Part shown: piece by piece, positions 54,401 through 64,000 of the stretch
How the letters are laid out: each line of letters opens with the position of its first letter
Numbering within the stretch: the stretch's first letter is position 1
Source: Aphis gossypii
Taxonomy: Eukaryota > Arthropoda > Insecta > Hemiptera > Aphididae
Length of the DNA stretch: 64,000 bases
Assembly (NCBI RefSeq): GCF_020184175.1
Contig: NC_065531.1
Span: forward strand, 21,783,213-21,847,212
Reading direction: 5' to 3'
Notes under the pieces: model-generated
What the model was told of the DNA's origin: nothing
The model's input: the letters and a program-made list of their open reading frames with translations, nothing else
Databases searched by the model: none
Translations under genes and position numbers: made by a program

Positions 54401-56167
54401 CATCATCATTAGTCATTCTTTTTTCTCTTTTTTGATGAATAACTTTGTCTATAGGGCAGCAAAAGCTCATCGATCTGAGTAAAAAAATATTTTTAAACAT
54501 AATTAAAAAAAAATCTTATCTATAAAAATATTAAAATTAAAAATAAAAGATACTATATGTAAAGAGTCCAAACTTATAAATATAGGTATTTTACGACTGT
54601 ATACATAATTCATATATAAATTATATTATTTTTTTACTATTAAGGAGGGGGGGGTGTGTAAATTTAAAATAAATGTACTATGTTTTAGTATATAATAACA
54701 AAATAATATAATATCCTTTAATATCTATTAAAGGAATTATAGATATAAACCATGGAAAATAAATTCTGAAATATTAACATAATTTACTAATATTTTATAG
54801 TTGAACAGAAAAATAAATAAACCACAAAAATATCCTTCAACAGGTATACAACCAAATTTTTATACTTATAATTCATAATAATTAAAGAATATTTGATCTA
54901 AGTACAATAGGTACTCAAAATTACTAGAAAGTGGCATTATTTGATGAAAAACATTTAAAATTAATATTTATTTTAATGTTGTGTGAAATTATTTAGTTAT
55001 TACTTTGTATTTTCTTTATTTTATAAAAAATAAAAATATCTTTTATTAAGATTTTTATAACTTTAATATAGGTACAAACTGTGAGACTATTCATAAATAT
55101 TTCATAAACATTTTTAAAATCTTAAATTAATTTCAAAGGTTAAAAATATAGTTTATGATCTGAAAATCAATAAAATTGTGCTTTATACCTTTACATGACT
55201 ACTAAACGTTTCAAAATTGGTACCTTATTAAATTCTACTACAATAACAATAACTGTTATAGATGAATAATAGTGCCTTGAAAACAAGGACACAAGACAAA
55301 GTAATTTATTCGTTTTAGTCTGCGTCACTTCTAAGTATTTTAACAATTCTAATACAAATTGAAGTTTATTCAACATTTGTTGTAAAAAGTATTATTGTAT
55401 AAATTCTTATTAACATTAATAGAAGTTTTAATTTGAAAAAATATGCATTTTTAAACAAAATTGCAGATGCTTGATTTATCAATTATAAATTATAAAACAA
55501 TAAAATATTTAAGTATATTTTAATATTGGTTATGTCTTTATTAAGTAGGTATTTATGCAGTATATCAATTAGAATTAAAATTCTAATAGTGTAATATTTC
55601 TGTTTTTAACAATTTATTTTACAGTAAATGTATCATATTCCTTATACATCTAATATTTATGATTTTATTTGAATTTACTTACAATTCATTTCCCCGACCA
55701 CATTTTAGTCGTTTTTCTGGCTCCAAATTTACGTCACAAAATTCGAACCCTGAAACGCATTCTGTGTTGTGTGGGCATAGTTCATCATTCTAAACGGATC
55801 GAAATTTATCATGTTATAATATTAAGAATACAATTCTTACATAAATTGACTAAAAAGTTTAATCACCATTATAATATATAATATTATAGGATTATAATTA
55901 CCCTTCTCGTGATGTCTTTTTCGAGTTTAATCCGCACCAGTTGACCTGATAAAATAATAATAATTATGAAAAAAAAAAAAAAAAAAAAAGATACTCTAAT
56001 AATAACTACGAACGGTGCACGATTATTTCGAATTAAATTCTCCAACGTATTTATTATTATGTAATCGTGAGTGTAAACATTTTACCTGCCGCGGTCGCGC
56101 AAACACCAAAGGCGAGCAAACCGCACAGAGGTAACAAGTAAACGTCGGCATTTTTCAATAATAACAT
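51456..56167 (-). CDS. Secreted CLIP-domain serine protease, paralogue A (7 exons, 374 residues)
   Basis: A chymotrypsin-fold (S1) zymogen; CLIP proteases relay extracellular cascades such as melanization, Toll activation or clotting. Exons in coding order: 56086-56167, 55902-55945, 55683-55789, 54157-54474, 53021-53265, 51685-51845, 51456-51623. Residues 1-27 form a signal peptide with the core LLPLCGLLAFGV. CLIP cysteines are C47, C53, C60, C72 and C83-C84, ending CCP. An acidic linker (NDDDES) follows, then C128, probably disulfide-bonded to the protease domain. The expected activation bond is K137-I138, and the mature start is IMNV instead of IVGG. The triad is H180 (TAAHC), D229 (NDIAIV) and S322 (GDSGGP). 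D316 with the following SWG and PGVY regions predicts Lys/Arg specificity. Its neighbour is a tandem duplicate. The precise cascade is unknown. Confidence 0.93.
52306..52587. mobile_element. pogo/Tc1-type remnant in an intron of protease A
   Basis: The left end CAGTAAAACGTAAGACTTC and the complement of the right end CAATAAAACCTCTCTATAACG form imperfect terminal repeats. TA dinucleotides stand immediately outside both (52304-52305 and 52588-52589), as expected for TA-inserting elements. It has no transposase. It lies in the intron between exons 5 and 6, on the side away from splice sites. Confidence 0.65.
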
Positions 56168-56880
56168 TTTTAGTACAATATAAAATAGGTACGGCTACGG
56201 TTCGACGTTTTCTTCTCAGGAACGATGATATTGTGTTTTGTCGAGCATTAGAGCTGCATTATAATATAGCGTTCATAATGCGGGCTCTTCGGAAACGTAT
56301 ACACGAGTGACGAGCGCTCGTGTCATCGGGACGATAATACGGTATTAAAAATTATTATAATATTATAATATGGTAATGGGAGTAAAAATAATAAACGCGT
56401 CATAATCATCATTATATGCTCGGCATCGGCTTTGGAAACCGGTTTGGTCGATCGGCGATGTTCTCGCTCGCCCGGTTCGCCAAAACAGTAGCCAGTAATG
56501 CGGAATGGTATGATACGAATAATATGATTTAAGATTTTCTCGGACCAGCTGTATAATAATATGAACGGTGTGGTGTCTGTGTTATTTTAGTGATTATCGC
56601 TATGTAATAATATTACAATAGTACGCGTGTGACCGTCTTTGTATCCGGTTTTCTGACGGACATCGAGATGAGCCATCGCCTCGTCGGGTTTCGTCGGCAC
56701 TATTCGGCTGGGTCGTTGTATTATTTTGAATTTTCATCGAAAATTTCCACCACACTGGTCGAAAACCGTTCAAAATGTATTCCCCCTCGCAGCTTTAATC
56801 GTCCGTTGATCTATATTTTACTGTATTCCATACCACTGACAGACGCCTATACCGATTCATTGAATTTTCGCTAATGGTTC
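56168..56880. promoter_or_regulatory. 5' region of protease A with GC/CpG-rich island
   Basis: The first 170 bases upstream of the start codon share blocks with the region upstream of paralogue B, such as CAGGAAC and CATAATG in matching order, so the promoter was probably duplicated with the gene. A 12-bp palindrome ACGAGCGCTCGT is at 56310-56321. The rest (to about 56880) is CpG-rich. It contains an 81-codon plus-strand frame with no recognisable domain, which I do not call a gene. No TATA box could be fixed. Confidence 0.4.
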
Positions 56881-58070
56881 CCCATCGATATCATGTTCTA
56901 TTTAAGAACATTTTGCATGCAATATATTATGCACACAATTGTATACAAATCGTTAATTATATATATAAATAATAATAATATATTTTATATATACTCAAAT
57001 TATGATTAAAACCTAACAAAATTATTTAAATATTTTTAGGTACAAAGAAAAAAAAATTACAGAAACTAAAGTTACAGGCTACATACATACAAAATATTTA
57101 TTTTGGTTACATAATTCAGCTATAATTGACTCGAACGGTTATATTGGTGTGCGATGGCATTGATAGTAAAGCGGTTGTGGCCTTATGAGACTAAATAATT
57201 ATTTTTTGTTGGTCATCATTATCAACTCCTGACGATTTCGTGACAGTGATCAAATATACAGCTAATAACGAAATGTCTTGTGAAGATTGGCATATTTATT
57301 GCATAGTTTTAACGCCTTAGTTTACTACTTATATTTTAATATTATTGTAATATTTAGCTGATAATAGGTAACAAGGAATAATGTAAAACTAAAAAACTGA
57401 AATAATGATGTAGAGCTATCATATTGAGCTGAAAAAAATGCAATAAAATAATAGTAATTCAAAGCAGTACTTAAAAAAAAATCATAACAAAAATGGAACA
57501 AGTACCAATAATTACTACCTATATTACTATAATATGAATGAGAAGGTGATTTTTGGGAATGATTTCTTGGACAATAAATATATATTTTTATAAAGTTGAA
57601 CGGTGAAAAAAATGACTAATTCTTCGGCTAGTTGTCTAATAAATCCATTCACCTACACTGACTAAGTTAAATATTAAAATCTGAAACCAAATTGTGCCAA
57701 TTTGGGGTCAGACAAGTAATTGTAATGACTAAACATAATTATTTTATTTTTGTATTTATCATTAAATAGTAAATTTATTTAAAATGTTTGGAGTGTTTAT
57801 GGTATAAAATGTTTGTGTTAAATTCAAGAATAATAATTATAAGGTGTGCGCTTATAATAGCATATTTGAATATAGTTCAATACTGCAGTAGTGTAAATAT
57901 ATAGTTATTCACATCTGATTAAATAATATATTTCTTTATATGATTATATTTAATTGTTTTGGTATACATGTCATGATTCATTTTAGTGCTATGGTTAGCT
58001 ATAGATTAAAAGTTGAAATTGTTTAAATAAATTCATAAAATATTCCTAATGAAATAGCAGAACTCAATCT
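56881..58070. other. intergenic DNA between the tandem proteases, including the 3' region of paralogue B
   Basis: AT-rich and non-coding. The 60-110 bases nearest the stop of B resemble the corresponding sequence after A (ATTCCTAATGAAATAGCAG versus GTTCCTAATGAAATAACAG), marking the duplicated 3' UTR. The nearest minus-strand AATAAA is 57774-57779. Confidence 0.6.
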
Positions 58071-61000
58071 TTAAATGACATCTTGTGCGTTCACGGCTAT
58101 CCATTTGAGGTATGAAGTTACTTTGGTATAAACGCCAGGTATTCCCAACTCTCCACAACTAATGCCCCAAGACACTATTCCAACATTAGTCCATTTTCCG
58201 TCATGTCTTTGCATCAATAGTGGACCGCCGGAATCACCCTAAAATAAGTATAAATTTAATATTAGTTAAAATATAAAATAAAAAAGATATTTCGACTTAC
58301 TAAACAGGAATCTTTGCCTCCTTCGTACGATGCAGCACAAAGATTTGTTTTGAAAATTGGTTGTGAAAAAGCTGAAACGCACTCGTCGTGTTCCCAAATC
58401 GGTATAACTACTTCTTGAAGCACGTTACTGACTTGACCACCAAAAATTGTTCGACCCCAACCTAGTTATAAAGTAAATGTATTATAATATACAACTATAA
58501 TCTGAATACTTTTTGCCTTCTTTAATGTTAACAATAGTATGAACTAAAATAAAAAACAACATATACCTACAATAACTACCAACAGAGCTAACTATAGAAT
58601 CTAACAAACTGAATATTTAGAAATTTAATGGTAAACTATGTAAGGTACGTAATAGCATATTATTAAAAAAAGTTCATATATTGAATAATGTATATTACTT
58701 GTATATTAGTTACAAACAACTTTATAAATAGTTTTTGTTGCTTTTCTCACCGGCCACGACGGCGTTTTTTTTGTACACTTCCATGTTTGTTTTAGGTAAA
58801 CAAATAGGTCGAATATACGAATTGTAAATTGTAGGTTTGTTCAACCTCACTATAGCGATGTCATTGGCGTGCGTAGCATGATCATAGTCTGGATGTAATC
58901 TAATATCTGTCACTCTGTAGTCAATGTATTGCGTCTCGTTATTAATTGTGAAATCGTATTCACCTAGTCTAACAACAGAATCTTGTTTCGTATATCTGAA
59001 AAATATAAGCACAAAGTTAAATATGAAACTGTAATAGATGTAATTTCGTTAACTGAAATAACTAACATTAAAAATTCAACTTAACTTCGACTTAATATAC
59101 AAATTAAGCTTCAACTTATATGACTTTACATAATCGTCAACAGATAAAAGTATAATAATTATAAGTCACAATAATTCCACTATCATTTATCATAATCGTT
59201 AATGATGACTTAATAAAAAAAAATTAAAAAGATAATAAAAACAAATTTTGAAACTATCAAATCAATCATAATATTTGACTCTGTGAAATTAAAAATATCA
59301 ACATTGGGGACTCTAATGTCAAGAATGGAAAATTGTATATCTAAAATGTATTAAGACACATTTGGATTTCCCATACGTACCTCAATGTTATAAGTGGGCT
59401 CTTTTATTTAAAAAAACACATAAATACAAAAATATATTGGTACGACCTCTGAATTTTATACAAACTGAACTATGTTTTGAGAACAAAATCAACGAACATC
59501 AATAACATTTTCCATTTTGGAATGGGTAAATTTGTATTAACATTTTAATACAATATTTAGGAAAAAACAATTTAAATAAATAACAAATAATTGCCTCAGC
59601 AGGCATATGACTCATTAAACGTATTAATAAAAAATAAATCTATTAATATGATATTGAACTATCTAAAAATGTATCAAAAATATGAAATATATTATATAGT
59701 ATTTTTTTTTCATACATTAATTTAAAAATTAAAATTATTATTTTGTATTGTATATTATAAAACATAGTTATAATTTAGGTTAATAATACAAATTATTTAA
59801 GGCTATTCATTTCTTAATATACTATAATATTGTAATAATGGAGCAGTAGTAATTGTATTTAGTTGGAATGTTTTTTATAACTTAAATTTTAGTTAGCTTT
59901 GTATATTGTATATTATAATTTATAGTAATGATTTATAGCACCATAATTATTATGCAATATTTTAAATATAATTTATATTATTTTAATTTAATTGTTTAAA
60001 TTTAAAAATACTTTTTAAAACAATGAGCAGCAGTCAACACAAATCGTCGATTAAGTAATACTCCACCACAGAAATTCATATAGTTTGTTGTCTCTAAAAA
60101 CACCGCCATCCATGGCCAATCATTAGCTTTTACATTTTGTACATTTAAGATGTTGGATAAAGTCTTAATGTTTAGTCCACATTCTGGTTCTTCTGGTAGC
60201 GGTCTGATGGGTTCTGGACGTTCTGGTAACGGTATATTTAGAATTTTATCCAAGATTGATTCATCATCGTCATTTGCCATCCTTCTTTCTGTGCTTGACC
60301 GAATAACTTTATTAATAGGACAGCAATAACCCATTTGTCTAAGTGAAAAAAAAATATTTAATACTCAATTTTGAAATCAAATATCTTATTAGATAGATAG
60401 AAAAACATGTGACATTTTTTAAATGTAATTTTATTTTATTCATATATATTATGCTTAATTAAAATAATTAAATATTGTATAAAAATGTACAATATTCTTT
60501 AAGTAATTGTATTTAAAATTTTAAACATTACAAGTAGTCAAATAGATATATACATATATATATATATTCTGTTCAGTGAGTACCTATGTATCTCATTACA
60601 CAACATTTTACTATAGTGCCAACGATATTGGTTCCATTAACTATGCTAGAATTTCATAGAGATGTTCAAAATAACTGTTTTTGTTCGATCCAGTACGAGA
60701 GAGGTAAAAATAATTCTTAAAAAGATACGAAAATTATATTTTGAAAAAATAATTTTAATTAATAAAATACCTTTATGACATTATAATGTATTAAGATGAT
60801 TAGCTATCAATAGTTAAGATGGATGACTCTACACGTCTTGCACAGTGATATCGTAAGTTCAAGATGAACACAATATTGTTTAATGAATATATGAAATAAT
60901 AATAAGTCTCTATACTTAATAATGGTTATATTGTCATATTTATTAAATGTGGGTATATTAGCACATTAATACTGGAAAGAGCAATTTCGATTATATTATG

Positions 61001-63683
61001 CATGCTGCGTGCATATCGTAGGTAGGTACATAGTTATTGGTTATATGAAGTGTCAGTGTGTATGCATATGTCATACCCAGAATAACATGTATAACAGAAG
61101 CTTATTTATTCAGTGAATCGTATGACAAAAAACGGTGTTATAACTATAGTTGCGGTCGAAATCAAAAATTTTACATACTAGTTGCGCGGTCACTCAATAA
61201 AAAATTCTTTTTTAATTAATAATTGAATATGAAATTAATATTTCATTTATATATTTAATTTTGAAAAATGTATTAATTGACATTTTCCTTCCCATTTATA
61301 TCAAAAAGATAATAGACTTAGGACGTTAGGACTGTCTACACTATTATTTATTGTGCAGGTATGGTTAAAAATGTTGATACTTATGTTTAAATTAAGTGGT
61401 TAAACGTGTGTTAATAATATCTATAATATTGTTTAATAATAATTATTATTATAACTTATGTCCGAAAAAAAAGTTTCAAGTATTCGGAAATTTCACCCGT
61501 TACCCTATATATGCTTTTGGTAGATGACTACTAATGACTGCATTTTGCGAAACCATGCTTACCCTAGGTGTCAATAAAATTTCAACTGAGAAAGAGCATT
61601 TTTTAGTGCAACAAATACGATATTATGAAGAAGGTGAAATTAATCTACTTGAATATCTGAAGTCGATTTCTTTCAAATCTATACCTACAAAATTTTAAAA
61701 TTTTAAATTATTATTATATTTTGACACAAGTTATAATAATTATTATTAAATAGTATTATACATATTAAATTATACTTTAATACATTTTTCTAAATTAAAT
61801 AAATAAACGAAATATTAATTTCATATTTAATTATTAATTAAAAAAAAATTTTAATTGAGTGACCGCAATCAGTATGTAACCTTTTTGAAGGGTGACCACA
61901 ACTGTAATATCTGTTTATCTCAAAAATCGTCATGACCGCAACTAGTATGCAGCCACAAAAAACCACCCAATTGACTTTGGATCTCATTTCTGCATGACTT
62001 CACCTGTTATAAGAATATGACTTAGGCTCATTGAGTAGGTACTATTATAGATACCGAATGTGTACCACTTATTACGTATCGGTGTTTGTATATTGTTGAC
62101 TTGGTGGTAATAGGAAGGTGGTGTTATCTTTCGTTAATATCAGGTCGTGTGACTGATTTGATTATAACAGTCATAATTATTAACATATCATGGAAGTTAA
62201 AAAATGAAGCGATAAAGTGGGTAAAACGAAGAGAGGAATTGTGCATTTCAATAGGAAAGAATAATGGAGTATCAGCATAATTATCAATAGGTAAGTCTTC
62301 TTTTAAAGTAAATAAATTACAATTCCCCTAACTATTGCAACAGAAAATCACTTATTCTATTCATATGAATATTCAACTTATGAAGCAAAATTATTTTAGA
62401 CTTATAAGTTACAACTATTTGTATGTATTTTAAAATTTAAATTATGTTATTGTATATTGTTCAAAGACGTTAGTAGTTTAAAAATAATGACTACAGTTGT
62501 GGTTTTAATTATTAAACAATAATAAACATAATATTATGGCTTATGATATAAGAAGTACCTATAAAATTGTAATAAACGTCTATACACGTCTATGAAAAAT
62601 TACAAAATTGGTTATTAAGTTATAATAGATACAAGAACAATAACTTTTATAGGTGCATTGTGTTGCCTTAAAAATATGAACACATGACTACATAAACATT
62701 TACATTTTTTACTTGTATACAAGTGTGTATGTACGTCCCTTATTGATATTTTAACAACTCAAAAAACGAACTGAAGTTTAGCTATTCAATATTTGCTGTA
62801 AAGCTGTATTAAATAAATATTGAAATTAAATTTGTATATTTAAACAACAATTTGGGTGTATTCATGTGTTATAGTTTCTAGACAATATATAAGTAAATTA
62901 AACTATATTTTAATTTACTATATTTAACAGAATACAAAGAATATACCTACCTACTATAAGAAAAAAATTTTTAGAGCACATTTTCATTTCAACTATATAA
63001 TATATAATTTATTTTATAAGCTCTGAAACGCTTCGTAGTATTTAAATATTTTCAAAGTGTGATGAATACTATATTATTTATACTATATTTACATAAATTA
63101 ATAAGAAAATCTATAAACAAGAAATATATTTTAACTAAAAGAAAAAATATTACAAGTTTAAAATATATACTAAATTTTATTTTATAATAAGTGTATCATT
63201 ATCCTCTTTTTATAATAAATATAATTTTAAATAAATTTGAATTTTAGTGTATTAGGTATAAGTACTTACAGTTCATTTCCAAAACTACATTTTTGTTGAT
63301 TTTGCGGTTCTAAATTAATATCACAGTATTCAGACCTAGAAACACATTCCATGTCTTGACGGCATATTTGATCACCCTAAAAAGATCAAAGTTGATCACA
63401 TAATTATAATATATATTAAGTATATTACAGTTCGTACATAATTAATAAATAATTAACCTTGTTCCTGTTTTTTTCATGTTTAGTTCGTACTTGCAGTTGA
63501 CCTGATAATATTAGTAATAACAATAAATACGTTAATTAATTACAATGTTCAATTATTTTTAATTAAATTCTTCAACGTTTATGTAATGGTGCATAAAAAA
63601 TTACCTGCAGTTGCGTGAAGACCAAAAATCAACAATATGCACAGTGGTAACAAGTAAGCATCAGTTTTTTTTGATATTACCAT
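58071..63683 (-). CDS. Secreted CLIP-domain serine protease, paralogue B (7 exons, 376 residues)
   Basis: A tandem duplicate of paralogue A with identical exon order and splice phases. Exons in coding order: 63605-63683, 63458-63501, 63270-63376, 60012-60338, 58751-58995, 58301-58461, 58071-58238. Residues 1-26 are a signal peptide (core LLPLCILLIFGL). A six-cysteine CLIP domain spans about residues 46-83 and ends CCP. The acidic linker NDDDES is conserved, but three residues have been gained in the proline-rich part. Catalytic H182, D231 and S324 are present, and D318 predicts trypsin-like specificity. The mature start would be I140 (ILNV), but the residue before it is N139, not Lys/Arg, so normal trypsin-type activation looks impaired or relocated (nearest upstream basic residue K135). 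Intron 3 is enlarged by a Mutator-like element. Function is inferred from family only. Confidence 0.92.
61134..61954. mobile_element. Mutator-like (MULE) non-autonomous element, 821 bp, in intron 3 of protease B
   Basis: It is flanked by identical 9-bp copies of ACAAAAAAC (61125-61133 and 61955-61963). Both ends begin with GG and carry long imperfect inverted repeats, well over 100 bp. Shared blocks include TTTAATTAATAATT, AATATGAAATTAATATTTC and AAAAATGTATTAA. The word AGTTGCGGTCA or a near variant occurs about five times near the ends: twice on the left and three times, inverted, on the right. A 9-bp duplication with long terminal repeats is the Mutator signature. The interior includes a short frame (61534-61698) of unknown origin. 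Confidence 0.82.
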
Positions 63684-64000
63684 CTTAAAACAATAACTTG
63701 TTCGTTGTTTGCATCCCAGGAACAATGTGTTTCGTTAAGTACAGTGTCCATAATGTATGTTTTTTAAAAACATATGTATGGGTGTGATGTCATTGGGGCG
63801 ATATAATAAGTAATATAATATGTTATGTTAGGATAGTAAAAATAAACACGTTTAGTCAATCATTCAAAATGTATCTTAAACGTGACTTCTCAACTTTTAT
63901 CGTTTGATAATACTATTACATACCACTGCTATAAATGGACAACTAGACTATTTGACTCATTGTCTATCATTATTCTGTTAAAAAAAAAAATAAAATAAAA
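63684..64000. promoter_or_regulatory. 5' region of protease B
   Basis: Upstream sequence resembles that of paralogue A in short ordered blocks (CCAGGAACAATG, then CCATAATG, then GTCATTGGGGCGAT versus GTCATCGGGACGAT). I take these as remnants of the duplicated promoter. No further gene is seen before the window ends. Confidence 0.4.

Noticed and set aside
54475..54500. Upstream in-frame start (MFKNIFLLRS) for the exon holding the protease His
   Set aside because: This is intron read-through. A good acceptor ends at 54475, and the true N-terminus is the signal-peptide exon at 56086-56167 with matching phases.
56629..56874. 81-codon plus-strand frame upstream of protease A
   Set aside because: No signal, domain or family recognised, and it lies in a CpG-rich promoter-like block; not enough to call a gene.
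60686..60701. CGATCCAGTACGAGAG, resembling a conserved large-subunit rRNA motif
   Set aside because: The similarity is about 15 bases only; surrounding sequence is AT-rich intron without rRNA character.

Overview
This window is nuclear DNA of an insect, most probably an aphid or close hemipteran relative. The sequence is very AT-rich and intron-dense, with short GT-AG introns, many decayed inverted-repeat DNA transposons, frequent GTAGGTACCTAC-like words, and tandem secreted CLIP-domain serine proteases. No bacterial operon, CRISPR array or rRNA was seen, and no convincing tRNA. The species assignment is inference.

Layout. Positions 1-40164 hold no protein gene I can support. It is an AT-rich desert punctuated by short GC/CpG-rich islands (about 0.96-1.89, 3.29-4.44, 9.58-9.90, 13.93-14.23, 22.43-22.63, 26.22-26.60, 29.57-30.47 and 35.04-35.69 kb). 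These look like regulatory DNA or promoters of non-coding RNAs rather than exons. The desert also holds a ~780 bp long inverted repeat (21.34-22.12 kb) and two hAT-type miniature elements with perfect 8-bp target duplications (31.23-31.58 and 37.05-37.19 kb). Positions 40165-46574 (+) carry a 14-exon gene for the mitochondrial ribosome-recycling GTPase GFM2/EF-G2mt. It is complete except for an apparent one-base deletion in a C run in exon 4. Positions 46.6-51.3 kb are non-coding, with a small inverted-repeat element and a 1.4 kb element with long terminal inverted repeats.

Positions 51456-56167 (-) and 58071-63683 (-) are two tandem paralogues encoding secreted CLIP-domain, trypsin-like serine proteases (374 and 376 residues). 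They share the same seven-exon structure and splice phases. Both keep the His/Asp/Ser triad, but the usual IVGG start of the mature protease is IMNV or ILNV. The second paralogue has Asn instead of a basic residue at the expected activation cleavage position. A Mutator-like element with a 9-bp target duplication sits in an intron of the second paralogue, and a pogo-like element in an intron of the first.

The three genes share no obvious pathway. GFM2 is mitochondrial housekeeping; the proteases belong to a family that acts in extracellular cascades (melanization, Toll activation, clotting) or in saliva. Exon boundaries were derived by hand from splice signals and reading frame; transcript evidence is not available here.
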